From: JADKBO01 sp965230345
Lineage (GTDB): Bacteria > Bacteroidota > Bacteroidia > Chitinophagales > Saprospiraceae
Direction of reading: 5' to 3'
DNA: 64,000 nucleotides
Assembly (NCBI GenBank): GCA_965230345.1
Contig: CBDDKR010000002.1
Span: 1,116,001-1,180,000 of the forward strand
Position 1 is the first letter of the stretch, and each line of letters starts with the position of its first letter. The notes beneath the pieces were generated by a model that was given only the letters and a program-made list of their open reading frames with translations, was not told the origin of the DNA and did not search any database. A program made the position numbers and the translations under genes. Positions 17,023-26,466 of this stretch are shown piece after piece.

Positions 17023-20000
17023 TTAATCATTTCCATAAATTGAAAAGAAGCTTCCATCTTTAAGATCAAGAACTCCACCGTTGTTTTTTACATGTTCTTC
17101 TATAAAGGATCCAAATAGAATGAGTTGTCCATGAACATTTATGATTCCTTCATTCAGGATGGCATTTTTTGAAGTAGTGCTTGAATTTGATGAAATAAAC
17201 GAATTACCTAATAAGTTTATAGATCCATTGCTAGAGTTATGAATACCATATTCTCCTACGCCATTTATATCTAGCCCAGAATTGTTTAGAATATTTAACA
17301 AGCCGTTGTTGTAGAAAGCGGTATTAGAAGTATTTATTTGATCTTGGATGTTCACAAATCCGGAGATTTCGAAAATTCCATTATTCAGTACTACACCGTT
17401 TCCACGGATCGATAGCGAATGATTAGAAGGCAAATGGATGGTAGAATATTGTCCAATGGTAAGGCTTCTAATATTCAGACTTTCTGACATTCCATCTCCA
17501 GTAATGATTAGGTCGATCGTGTCTCCATTTAACCCAATTTCAACATTTTCACATATCAAAGGAATATGGTTCAAACTCCAATTAGAAGCATCTTCAAACA
17601 AACCTAAAGTATCTGGTCCAATCCATATATTTGGTCCAAAGTTTGAGCCTTCATCTATAAGGCCATTGCAATTGTTGTCTATGGCATCACAAATGATTTC
17701 AGGAGCATCTGGATTTACATGAGCATCGTAATCATTGCAATCGTCTATACCAAAGCAAAAGCCATCCCCATCTGAATCTGCACCCCAACCCAATTGGCAC
17801 AATTGGGTAATATCGCCATTAAAGGGGAGGTTTGCATTATTGATAAAGTCTATAGAATCTTTGTAACAAAATCCGTTGCTCCCCGCAGAAAAACACCCTT
17901 CCAAAAGGTTGTTACGCGCTGTAAACACCCTAAGAAAGCCATTGAAACCTAAGTTGTCAGGTATCTTCCCAGAAAGACTATTATGGTCTAAGTGGATATT
18001 CATTATATCTGTAGATACAAATGCCGAAGGTATATTACCTGTTATCGTATTGTGACTAAGGTCTAATAAGAGGAGTTTGTTAAGTGAATCCCAATAATTA
18101 TTCGGAATGGTATCTGTAATAAGGTTGTTGTTCAAGTTTAATTGCCTTAGGTCAGAAAGAAGGGTTAACCCAGAAGGAAGTTTGCCTTGCAAATTATTAT
18201 TAGAAAGATCGATTTCTATAATTTCACCTAAATAATTGCATGTAATTCCATACCAATTGCAATAATCACAGGCCCCGTTTAAATCTCCATTCATCCAACC
18301 CGAATTATTGATCCAACTCATACCATTTAATCCTTGGTAGACGCTCAATAAAGAATCTACATGATTTTGACAAGACAATTCATTAGAATATAAACAGATA
18401 GAAAACTCTCCTTCTTCATCTGACCCTTTTTCTACAATTCTAATGTAAATGGTTTCGTCAATTAAATTAGGATCGTGAAATTCGAATGCTACCTCACTTC
18501 CGCTGATAGAAAAATCACAATCAATTGAAGTAAGATTATCGCAGTCACCTGTATAAATTTCTACGACAAGATCCGTGATAATTTGAGTTGCCTTAACCTT
18601 AAGGTGAATGGTATCTACATCAATGTGTTCAAAGTTGAACCAAAGGTCGTTTTCAACTCCAGTATCTCCACAAGTCATATTCCCACCATCTCCAGAAGGT
18701 GTGGTCTCGTAATTATGAAAATAACCATTAATACAATAGTTGTGTACAGGAAGTTCTTTAGAGCGATCACAAACATCGTTGAACGGAGTAACTTTAGAAC
18801 AGTTATCTCCTGTCACGCATGGAGCAGTGATGAACTTGTTTTCGATAAGTGCTCCGGGTTGTGGACCAAACCCATTTTCAAAATTAATTCCAACAGCATT
18901 TAGGTGACAATAGGACATTATCGTGCCTCCTTCACTTGCTGGAGGAGGACCTGGATCAGGACAGCTGCCTTCAATACTCCCGCAGCCATCAATAGCGGTA
19001 TTATTCCCATTCCAAGAACAAGAATGTGTATGCGGTGATCCCATATTATGTCCAATTTCATGAGCAACAACCATAACATCCCATGAGTAATTAGGAAAAG
19101 GATTGTCAAATCCACTTATACTGGTACTTACAGCAACGTTTAGAGATGTACTGCATAATGAATTAAGATAAGCAATTCCTCCTCCTAGCCACCTGCCTGA
19201 AATCAAATGAGCTAATCGACCATTAAAATTTGGATTGTTTCGTACAGTATTTCTGAACAATGAAAGCATGGTGGATGTAGTCGTAGTCGAAACATAAGGA
19301 TCAACAGTATCCCATACCTGAATAGCTGATATGTTTAGCGGCACATTATGCTCAATATAGAATATGGAAACTTTCAGCATCAAATTTAGAAACCATGCCT
19401 CCGTTGCCGCAACATCCGAACCAAGTTTTGTGTACATATTATGGTCAATCTCGAAGAATACCGTGACACACTCAGAGTTCAAAATGGATCTTGATTGGAT
19501 AATGTCATTGGATGAATTTGCAAGTGGATCTTCAATGAGCTCGCAATCCCAATTACGTTCATTGGGTTCTATTAGATCATGCGTAAAGTAGCCTCGATAC
19601 AATGAATTGTCTTTGTTGATTTCGTAATGTCCTTCACCATCAAAAATGCTAATGGATAGCTCGTCGTTGTAAAAGATCATTGTAGCTTTGGACTTTGGAT
19701 TACCTACAACCGAACCATGATAAAAGGAATACTTTCTTGAAGTGTTTAGTGTTTTTCCAGAACTTGTATACAATTGGTAATCTGGGGTTAGAATATTGGT
19801 TTTTTCGAATACTATTGTTTTGGAAGAAGATTTAAGAGGAATTTCAATTTCAATAGTGCTGGATGTGTTCAGTTTTTTCTTAAGAGATTGGATGTTTACA
19901 TCAAAATAGTCAATCGCTGCAAGTGCTTTTTTTGCTTCTACTTTCGTTGCTTCGTTCGGTGTGGCCTTTTGAAAAATCTGTTGTGATTGGATGTGACTAG

Positions 20001-20043
20001 AAATGAAAAAAATGATGCTTAAGAAAAGAATTTTTCGAAACAT
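17023..20043 (-). CDS. Secreted reprolysin-like metalloprotease with leucine-rich repeats and MopE-type metal-binding motif
   Basis: A 1006-aa secreted protein. Residues 1-20 are a signal peptide. A propeptide-like region (~25-185) precedes an M12B-type zinc protease domain with H328-E-I-G-H-N-M-G-S-P-H338 (all three His and the Glu) and the Met-turn G-G-T-I-M-S-Y-C near 372. Then follow a pre-peptidase-C-like beta domain (~425-560), plant-type leucine-rich repeats (~590-720, L-x-x-N-x-L-x-G-x-I/L-P units), a MopE-type motif (D-S-D-G-D-G-F…D-D-C-N-D-Y…D-N-N-C-N-G-L-I-D-E-G, ~755-805) and a C-terminal beta-solenoid-like tail. No type IX sorting motif is obvious at the end, unusual for such modular proteins. 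Monocistronic. Likely degrades extracellular protein. Confidence 0.88.
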   Translation of the reverse strand: MFRKILFLSIIFFISSHIQSQQIFQKATPNEATKVEAKKALAAIDYFDVNIQSLKKKLNTSSTIEIEIPLKSSSKTIVFEKTNILTPDYQLYTSSGKTLNTSRKYSFYHGSVVGNPKSKATMIFYNDELSISIFDGEGHYEINKDNSLYRGYFTHDLIEPNERNWDCELIEDPLANSSNDIIQSRSILNSECVTVFFEIDHNMYTKLGSDVAATEAWFLNLMLKVSIFYIEHNVPLNISAIQVWDTVDPYVSTTTTSTMLSLFRNTVRNNPNFNGRLAHLISGRWLGGGIAYLNSLCSTSLNVAVSTSISGFDNPFPNYSWDVMVVAHEIGHNMGSPHTHSCSWNGNNTAIDGCGSIEGSCPDPGPPPASEGGTIMSYCHLNAVGINFENGFGPQPGALIENKFITAPCVTGDNCSKVTPFNDVCDRSKELPVHNYCINGYFHNYETTPSGDGGNMTCGDTGVENDLWFNFEHIDVDTIHLKVKATQIITDLVVEIYTGDCDNLTSIDCDFSISGSEVAFEFHDPNLIDETIYIRIVEKGSDEEGEFSICLYSNELSCQNHVDSLLSVYQGLNGMSWINNSGWMNGDLNGACDYCNWYGITCNYLGEIIEIDLSNNNLQGKLPSGLTLLSDLRQLNLNNNLITDTIPNNYWDSLNKLLLLDLSHNTITGNIPSAFVSTDIMNIHLDHNSLSGKIPDNLGFNGFLRVFTARNNLLEGCFSAGSNGFCYKDSIDFINNANLPFNGDITQLCQLGWGADSDGDGFCFGIDDCNDYDAHVNPDAPEIICDAIDNNCNGLIDEGSNFGPNIWIGPDTLGLFEDASNWSLNHIPLICENVEIGLNGDTIDLIITGDGMSESLNIRSLTIGQYSTIHLPSNHSLSIRGNGVVLNNGIFEISGFVNIQDQINTSNTAFYNNGLLNILNNSGLDINGVGEYGIHNSSNGSINLLGNSFISSNSSTTSKNAILNEGIINVHGQLILFGSFIEEHVKNNGGVLDLKDGSFFSIYGND

Positions 20044-20190
20044 AATAAATAGATCGTTTTGGTACCTGAGGTGAAAATGAAGAATATTACCTCTATTTTT
20101 CCTGGTTATGTAAAAATTGGTTTACCAATATAAGAGACAGTGAAAAGAGATTTTGCTGCCTAATAATAAAATTATTGGTTGATGTTCCGA

Positions 20191-21600
20191 CTATTTTTCT
20201 TGTATGCTTATGTGCTTTATCGTTTGAAGCAAATCCTTCATATCTTTTAGTGTTGTAAAAGGGTTCATAAGGCTAACTCTTAGAAAGGCTTGGTTTTTAA
20301 TGCTTGTTTGTACAATATAAAAATGACCTTGTTGGATCAACGTTTTTCTAATAAAGGAGATGTGTTGTGTAGAAACCAAATGTTTAGGTTTAAAACAAAC
20401 AATATTGCTTTCAGGAAGAAATGCGAGGTCGTAAAAACTGTCTTCTTTAATCAAATGAGCAAATCGACTTCCATTATCATAACACTGATCCACAAATGCT
20501 TGGAAAGCTTCTATGCCGTATTGTTGCATTATTACAAAATATTGAAGACTCATGATATACTTGGTACATTCAAAAGTAGCTTTACCAGGATTCGACCAGT
20601 CGTAATCTTGATCTTCCCATAGATATTTCGCTTCTTGTTGAAAAGTCGAATTGCAATGTTTTTTATTCTTGAAAATTAACTTGGTACTCAAAGCAGGCAT
20701 CATCATCATTTTATGTCCATCGACGACTATTGAATCAGCAAGTTGACTTCCTTTCATTAAATCTCCATATTTTTGGGAGAAGACAGCAGCACCTCCATGG
20801 GCAGCATCTATATGATACCATAAATCATGTTTTTGAGAAAATTGTCCAATAGTCTCCAAGTCATCATAAATCCCTGTTGAGGTAGTTGGAGCACTTCCAA
20901 CAATGCCAATTATTTCGATTCCGTCTATTGTGGCATCGTGATAATATTGCTCTAACAATGAAGCATCAAGTTTAAACTTGTTATTTACGGGTACTTTAAT
21001 AATTCCGTCTTCACCCCAACCCATTATTTTAACTGCTCTTTCGATACAGTAATGTGCCTCTTCAGAAACCATAAATGCATACTTTTTATGGCTTCCTTCC
21101 TGCCATAATTTAGGGATTTTTACAGCCCGGGCAGTAAGCAAAGCAGTTAGGTTTGCTAATGTGCCGCCAGAAGTAAAGATTCCACCAGCATTTGAGTCAA
21201 AACCAAAGTATGGGATGAGTCGATCAAGAACTATTTTTTCCAAAGCATTTGATGCCATCCCCATCTCATATACTGCCCCTCCATTATTGAGTAGGGAAGT
21301 AATTAAAGAAACAAGAATTGTATCCGGGACTGGGGGAACAACTTGATGCCCCATGTAACGTGGATTGTGAAGATGTATGGACTGTTCGACAAAATCGCTG
21401 ATGATTTGTATAGGATCTGAAATGTTGTAACTTTCCCAATACTTCAGCATTTCTGCCGGTTCTTTAAAAGGAATAGTCTTGGATTGCCCACTGTGAGTTG
21501 AAGAAAGATGTTTATATATGAGATTGACTAATGATTGCCCTTTTTGATGAGTCGACTTGCTATCATATAAATTTTTTAGAATATCATCGTGGTTAGTCAT
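20191..21600 (-). CDS. PLP-dependent decarboxylase (group II; diaminobutyrate/aromatic amino acid decarboxylase-like)
   Basis: A 469-aa fold-type I PLP enzyme. Motifs: T-S-G-G-T-L-A-N-L (~143-151, phosphate binding), the stacking His in S-E-E-A-H-Y (H183), H-I-D265-A-A-H-G-G (pyridine-nitrogen Asp) and V-D-G-H-K297 (Schiff-base lysine). The length and the early H-N-P-R-Y-M-G-H substrate loop match L-2,4-diaminobutyrate and related glutamate/aromatic decarboxylases. Substrate cannot be fixed. The start codon overlaps the end of recX by 8 bp (ATGACTAA), so translation is coupled even though the functions are unrelated. No polyamine or siderophore genes stand nearby to suggest a pathway. Confidence 0.85.
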   Translation of the reverse strand: MTNHDDILKNLYDSKSTHQKGQSLVNLIYKHLSSTHSGQSKTIPFKEPAEMLKYWESYNISDPIQIISDFVEQSIHLHNPRYMGHQVVPPVPDTILVSLITSLLNNGGAVYEMGMASNALEKIVLDRLIPYFGFDSNAGGIFTSGGTLANLTALLTARAVKIPKLWQEGSHKKYAFMVSEEAHYCIERAVKIMGWGEDGIIKVPVNNKFKLDASLLEQYYHDATIDGIEIIGIVGSAPTTSTGIYDDLETIGQFSQKHDLWYHIDAAHGGAAVFSQKYGDLMKGSQLADSIVVDGHKMMMMPALSTKLIFKNKKHCNSTFQQEAKYLWEDQDYDWSNPGKATFECTKYIMSLQYFVIMQQYGIEAFQAFVDQCYDNGSRFAHLIKEDSFYDLAFLPESNIVCFKPKHLVSTQHISFIRKTLIQQGHFYIVQTSIKNQAFLRVSLMNPFTTLKDMKDLLQTIKHISIQEK

Positions 21601-22078
21601 TATACATTGATTTTAGTTCTTCAGAAAACTCATCGAAAGCGTATCCTTTTTGCAACATGTATGCAGAGATTTTTTTAGAAAAATCAAATTTGTTCTTGAC
21701 TTTAACTGTACTGGCTTTACGTTGAATTAAGTGCATCATGTTTTCATAATACTCTTCTTCATCGATTTCTTTCATTCCTTTTTTGATGCAGTAGTCACTT
21801 ATTTGTTTGCGTTTTAGTTCTTGTAAAATCTTCCTACGACCCCATTTTTTCATTCGATATTTACCTCTAACAAATGAACGAGCAAATCGTTCTTCATTTA
21901 AAAAACCCTCAGAAATTAAATGACTGATAATGTCTTCGAGATCATCACCATAAATCTGGTGCTCTATTAATTTGTATCTAACCTCTGAGTGACAACGATC
22001 CTGTGCAGAACACCATCTATATAAGTGAGATAAAGCAGTTTCTCTGGTCCATTTATTTTTATTTGATTCTCTGGTCAT
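21593..22078 (-). CDS. recX: Regulatory protein RecX
   Basis: A 161-aa all-helical protein with the RecX three-helix repeats: A-L-S-H-L-Y-R-W-C-S-A-Q-D-R-C-H-S-E-V, then D-L-E-D-I-I-S-H-L-I-S-E-G-F-L-N-E-E-R-F-A-R-S-F-V-R-G-K and W-G-R-R-K-I-L-Q-E-L-K. The L-x-x-E-x-F-L-N/D-E-x-R-F-A-x-x-F signature is diagnostic. RecX binds and modulates the RecA filament in the cytoplasm. As in other Bacteroidota, recA is not adjacent. First gene of a two-gene transcript with the PLP decarboxylase, which starts inside its final codons. Confidence 0.92.
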   Translation of the reverse strand: MTRESNKNKWTRETALSHLYRWCSAQDRCHSEVRYKLIEHQIYGDDLEDIISHLISEGFLNEERFARSFVRGKYRMKKWGRRKILQELKRKQISDYCIKKGMKEIDEEEYYENMMHLIQRKASTVKVKNKFDFSKKISAYMLQKGYAFDEFSEELKSMYND

Positions 22079-22477
22079 TTTACTATCCTTCGATCTGCAA
22101 GGTAGGTGATTTTGTTTGAATGATAAAGTATTCTAAGAAATCAGAAAATTCATGGTCTGGCACTAGACATATTATAATTTTATTACTTTTGTATTTTTCT
22201 GAAAATCAATTAAATTCTACATTCATGTTAATGAAGATTTTAGTTTGGAAGTGTTTTTGTATTAGAATGTGAAGATTGGTTGAAGTTTCGAAAGAGAAGT
22301 AGATTTAACATGCGATTTGAAGTTCTTTAGTAAAAAGAGCGAATAGAATCGTAATAATTAATGCAATTTTGCGTTTTATTGATTATTTCCGTAAGGAGTA
22401 AGAGTTAACTGATTTTGCCTTACAAATCCCATACTAAGGGATTAAAAGGGTCCATATATTATAACGAAGAAGAGGAA
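22079..22477. other. ~400-bp divergent promoter region between recX and sprE
   Basis: AT-rich, no gene. At 22364-22371 CAATTTTG differs by one base from the -7 consensus TAnnTTTG and could serve sprE, giving a leader of about 100 bases; no good -33 TTG stands 19-21 bp upstream of it. An in-frame TTG at 22415 could extend SprE by 21 residues but would put a polar segment in front of the signal peptide, so it is not used. Confidence 0.35.
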
Positions 22478-25405
22478 ATGACGAATAAATTTTCTTATAA
22501 AATTTCATGGGTTTTTTTGTTGCTATTTGCAATAGTTTTTAGTGAAGGCTGTGCAACAAAGCGTAAAAAGAAGGAGACATCAAAACTGAGCAAGTTTTAC
22601 CACAATGTTACTTCTGAGTACAATGGATATTTCAATGCCAATGAACTCATGGAATACGCTATGTTGGATTTGCAAGCGGCTCATGTGGATAATTACACCC
22701 AGATAATTGAGTTGTATGATTTTGTTTCGGTGCCAGATCCGAAAATGGTGAATGCTGATATGGATAAGGCCATCGAAAAGGTGACACGAGTGGCAACACT
22801 CCACGAGCCAGGCGATTGGGTAGATGATTGTTATGTTTTAATGGGTAGGGCTCAGTATGTCAAGCAAGACTATGCAACTGCAGTTGAAACATTCGAATAT
22901 TTTCAAGAAGACTTTAATCCTGCAAACCCTTATGGACGAAATTATCTAAAAAACAAGATTTCCAAACGAGCTTCCAATAAAGCTCGAAAAAAGGCAAGAA
23001 AAGAAAAACAAAAAGAAAAGGAAAGAGCAAGAAAGGAGAAAGAAAAGCTTAGAAAGGAAGAAAAAAAGAGAAAAGAAAAAGAACGGAAAGAAAGGAAGAA
23101 AAATAGGAAGAAGAGTACAAGAGGAAAGAAGAAAAGAAGAGAGAAAAAAGTAGTTGATACCACTACTGTCGTAAAACCTATTGTTCAGGAACCACAGAAA
23201 GTAACGGCTTCGAAAATAGAAAAGAATGATACTCCTACTAAACCAAAAGTCAAAGAACCTAAGGATAAAACGGCCTATAACGAAGGATTGGTTTGGTTGG
23301 CTAAATCTTATATAAGAGCAGGTAAATATAACTCAGCAGAGTTTTTGTTAAATCGACTTGAAGACAAAAAAGGTTTAGATTCTAAATTAATCAAAGAGAT
23401 TAAAGTAGCACAAGCAGACTTAATGATCAAGTCTGGAAGAGCGTATAACGCATTGGATTTTATAGATGAAGCCATTGCACATAAGAAAACGAAACGCAAA
23501 GAAAAGGCAAGATATGCCTTTGTAGCAGGACAAATACTGATTGAAAATGGGCAATACTCAGATGCAGAAGAGTATTTTAATATTTCAAGAAAGAAATCTA
23601 GAGATTATAAGATGAAGTTTATGGCAACACTTAATGCCATTAAATGTAGTCAAATGAAGGGTGGAGATACGGATGTGACTAAGAAGCTTAAGAGGATGTT
23701 GAAGGAAACCAAATATGCGGAGTTTAAGGATGAAATTTACTTCGCAATGGGTGAATTAGAGATTGAAAAAGGAAATATTGATAAAGCCAAAGAGTATTTC
23801 GCCGAGAGTATTAAATTTAGTGGAAGCAACCCTTCTTTAAAAGCAGAGGCGTATTATCAAGTAGCTTCTATAAGCTTTAATATGGAGGATTATGTTACAG
23901 CTAAGTATTATTATGATTCTACTTTGACTGTAATGGACAAAGTAGATCCAAGGAGAAAGGAAGTAAAGAAGTATGCTGAAAATCTAACTGAAATTTCGAA
24001 AAACATCCAAACCATAACTCAATTAGACAGTGTTATTGCAATGGCTTCATTGTCTAAAGAAGAGTTGTCTAAAATTGCTAAAAAGAGACTTGAGGAAGAA
24101 AAAACATCAGGGACGAAAAAGGGCTCAGTTGTAGACAAAAATCTTTTTGTTAAACAAAGACGTAGAAGTGGTACAAGTGATTTTTGGCCTTACAATATTG
24201 TTAAGAAAGAACAAGGGATTTCTCAATTTAGAAAACAATGGGGAGAAAGACCTTTAGTTGATAATTGGAGACTAGAAAGTAAAATTGACGCCGCGGAATT
24301 AAATGCTGCAGAAGCGGAAGAGTCTGAAGAGGAAGAAGTCGTAGCCTCTGATGACATATCTGAAGAGGATTACAATCGCATAATGGCTGATATCCCTACG
24401 ACTCCACTGGCAAAAGGAAAGATAGAAGAGCAAATTAGGAAGGCGATGTTTGCCTTGGGTAAACAATACCGAGATAAGATTCAGAAGTATAAAAAATCAG
24501 CTGAAACTTTGGAAGAATTGAACAGAAGATATCAATCTCACACCGATATTGTTGACGCATACTATTACCTCTACTTGGACTACAGAGACCTGAATAATTC
24601 AGCAATGTCGGATAAGTATAAGGACTTAATAGTGACTCAGTTTCCAGATACAAAGTATGGTCAGTTGATAGCTAATCCTGAATATGCACTTTCCTTGGAG
24701 GAAGAGAAAAAACGATTGGATAGATATTATGACAATACGTTTAAGATGTTTCAAAAAGGAGAATATGTAGAAGTGCTTAAACGTGTAGATAAAGCAACTA
24801 AGAGTTTTGGAAAAGAGAATAAATTGGTTGCCAAATTTTCATTACTAAAAGCAATGTGTCTAGGACACACTAAAGGTAAAGAGGACTATATAAAAGGATT
24901 GAAAGAAGTAATTGTAAGGTATCCAGATACGCCTGAAGAACTCAAAGCCAAGGAGATTATGCGATTCCTTAAAGGAGATAAGAGTGCATTTGGAACAACG
25001 GATATTGCTGGTGTAGATGAAATGTTTGAGTTGAAAGACGACTCAAGACATTATGTTGCGGTGATCTTATTTGATTATTCTGATAAAGTCCTTCAACCTG
25101 CAAAAATTGCGATTTCGGATTATAACAAACATTACCATAGTAAGGATCGACTTCAAATGAGTGAGATGTTGTTAAATAAAACAGAAAATACTCAATTGAT
25201 TTTGATTCGATCGTTTTCGAATCGTGAGAAAGCTATGACTTATTACAATGGTGTTCAGAAGAGCCTTTCCGAATATATTCCAGAAGATTTGGTTAATTTC
25301 GAATTGCTGCCTATTACACAGCATAACTATAGAAGAATGCTTCAACAGCGCACACATACGAATTACAGAGCTTACTTTGGGAAGCATTATTTGCAGGAGG
25401 ATTGA
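22478..25405 (+). CDS. sprE: Type IX secretion/gliding motility lipoprotein SprE (PorW)
   Basis: A 975-aa lipoprotein: signal with lipobox F-S-E-G-C and then a strongly basic stretch. The opening of the mature protein, S-K-F-Y-H-N-V-T-S-E-Y-N-G-Y-F-N-A-N-E, is the hallmark of SprE/PorW, which bridges the trans-envelope core and outer-membrane parts of the type IX secretion system. TPR repeats run through the middle (L-A-K-S-Y-I-R-A-G-K-Y; A-R-Y-A-F-V-A-G-Q-I-L-I-E-N-G-Q-Y-S; Y-Y-Q-V-A-S-I-S-F). A Lys/Arg/Glu-rich low-complexity insert lies near residues 165-230, and the C-terminal ~130 residues (H-Y-V-A-V-I-L-F-D … Y-R-A-Y-F-G-K-H-Y) form the conserved end domain. Start ATG 22478 is supported by AGAGG just upstream and by the signal peptide. 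It serves the sorting-domain proteins in this window. Confidence 0.93.
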   Translation: MTNKFSYKISWVFLLLFAIVFSEGCATKRKKKETSKLSKFYHNVTSEYNGYFNANELMEYAMLDLQAAHVDNYTQIIELYDFVSVPDPKMVNADMDKAIEKVTRVATLHEPGDWVDDCYVLMGRAQYVKQDYATAVETFEYFQEDFNPANPYGRNYLKNKISKRASNKARKKARKEKQKEKERARKEKEKLRKEEKKRKEKERKERKKNRKKSTRGKKKRREKKVVDTTTVVKPIVQEPQKVTASKIEKNDTPTKPKVKEPKDKTAYNEGLVWLAKSYIRAGKYNSAEFLLNRLEDKKGLDSKLIKEIKVAQADLMIKSGRAYNALDFIDEAIAHKKTKRKEKARYAFVAGQILIENGQYSDAEEYFNISRKKSRDYKMKFMATLNAIKCSQMKGGDTDVTKKLKRMLKETKYAEFKDEIYFAMGELEIEKGNIDKAKEYFAESIKFSGSNPSLKAEAYYQVASISFNMEDYVTAKYYYDSTLTVMDKVDPRRKEVKKYAENLTEISKNIQTITQLDSVIAMASLSKEELSKIAKKRLEEEKTSGTKKGSVVDKNLFVKQRRRSGTSDFWPYNIVKKEQGISQFRKQWGERPLVDNWRLESKIDAAELNAAEAEESEEEEVVASDDISEEDYNRIMADIPTTPLAKGKIEEQIRKAMFALGKQYRDKIQKYKKSAETLEELNRRYQSHTDIVDAYYYLYLDYRDLNNSAMSDKYKDLIVTQFPDTKYGQLIANPEYALSLEEEKKRLDRYYDNTFKMFQKGEYVEVLKRVDKATKSFGKENKLVAKFSLLKAMCLGHTKGKEDYIKGLKEVIVRYPDTPEELKAKEIMRFLKGDKSAFGTTDIAGVDEMFELKDDSRHYVAVILFDYSDKVLQPAKIAISDYNKHYHSKDRLQMSEMLLNKTENTQLILIRSFSNREKAMTYYNGVQKSLSEYIPEDLVNFELLPITQHNYRRMLQQRTHTNYRAYFGKHYLQED

Positions 25406-25598
25406 TAAAAGCCTTTGATGAAGTTACCTAAACACTCACCTGTCACAGTGAAGATTGTGTCTGTTAGACTTCAGCTATTATTATTCCCATAGTTTATTCT
25501 ATGAAAAGTAATTTGACTAACCAATAAACACAAGCGGTTTAGTCTAGCAAAACTCAAAGTGTTTAGATTACTCCTTTATTAACATTTTATATATGCAG

Positions 25599-25732
25599 TA
25601 TCTACATTTCTTACTTACTTAGACTTTGATGAGCGCATCATTTCAGGCACCTTTCACTTAGAGTTTATATGTGGAGGTGAGGAATACATCGTAGATCACG
25701 GTGTATTTGACCTTCGTTTTAACATTTATTAG
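25599..25732 (+). pseudogene. 3' fragment of a third copy of the tandem lipoprotein gene
   Basis: The last ~44 codons of the lipoprotein genes that follow are present here without any upstream part: F-D-E-R-I-I-S-G-T-F-H-L-E-F then F-I-C-G-G-E-E-Y-I-V-D-H and the same ending F-D-L-R-F-N-I-Y as the first full copy. Upstream of this the match continues as DNA (TATCTACATTTCT) but a 4-base duplication (TTACTTAC) shifts the frame, and homology ends at about 25599. The sequence after the stop, up to the start of the next gene, also matches the spacer between the two full copies (25733-25829 against 26370-26466). So this is a truncated, frameshifted relic of a tandem array. Confidence 0.85.
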
Positions 25733-25829
25733 ATGCATATTAGAAATTGAATCTAATGTGTTGATTTATAAAACCTTAACATTTGGAATCATGGTTTTAT
25801 AGTATCTTTAAGTCATAAACCATAAAACT

Positions 25830-26369
25830 ATGAAATCCCCCAAAGCCTTAAAGTCTATTCCTACCTTTTTGTTGGTCGTTGGTCTGGTACTTTTTCTCTC
25901 TTCGTGTGAGAAAGACGAAATCGATAAATTACCAAAGAAGTCTATGACAGGGCGCAACTCTTTTGGATGCCTTATTAATGGTAAAGCCTTTCTTCCGAAA
26001 AAAACATTTCTAAAGCATTACTTGCAGTGTGATTATGATCAAGACTATAATTATTTTCAAATTAGTACATGTAATAGTAATTATTGTTTTGATCTTTTTC
26101 TATATGAGCCTAGAAATGGAGAAAATGTCGTTTTAGCAGATACTACTATTTTTGGACCTGATATAGTCTCTTTAATAACAGATCGTAATAGTGTTGAATG
26201 CAATGATGATAATCAACATTTAGACTTAGACAATAGCCATATCTACATTTCTCACTTAGATTTTGAAGAGCGAATTGTTTCAGGCACCTTTCACCTCGAA
26301 TTTATATGTGGAGGTGAGGAATACATCGTAGAGCACGGTGTATTTGACCTTCGTTTTAACATTTATTAG
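25830..26369 (+). CDS. Lipoprotein, tandem family copy A
   Basis: A 179-aa lipoprotein: signal peptide with lipobox L-S-S-C26 and then E-K-D-E-I-D-K-L-P. The region G-C-L-I-N-G-K-A-F-L-P-K (~46-57) is typical of small Bacteroidota lipoproteins whose fold is a beta-sandwich with an opening 'C-L-V-N-G-x-x-F' strand (DUF6252-like; from memory, not verified). The first 67 residues and the last ~57 are nearly identical to copy B, while the centre (~68-120) is diverged. No enzymatic motif. The sequence 25803-25810 (TATCTTTA) resembles a -7 element and is shared by both copies. Probably surface or periplasmic, function unknown. Confidence 0.8.
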   Translation: MKSPKALKSIPTFLLVVGLVLFLSSCEKDEIDKLPKKSMTGRNSFGCLINGKAFLPKKTFLKHYLQCDYDQDYNYFQISTCNSNYCFDLFLYEPRNGENVVLADTTIFGPDIVSLITDRNSVECNDDNQHLDLDNSHIYISHLDFEERIVSGTFHLEFICGGEEYIVEHGVFDLRFNIY

Positions 26370-26466
26370 ATGCATATTAGAAATTGAATCTAATGTGTTG
26401 ATTTATAAAACCTTAACATTTGGAATCATGGTTTTATAGTATCTTTAAATCATAAACCATAAAACT

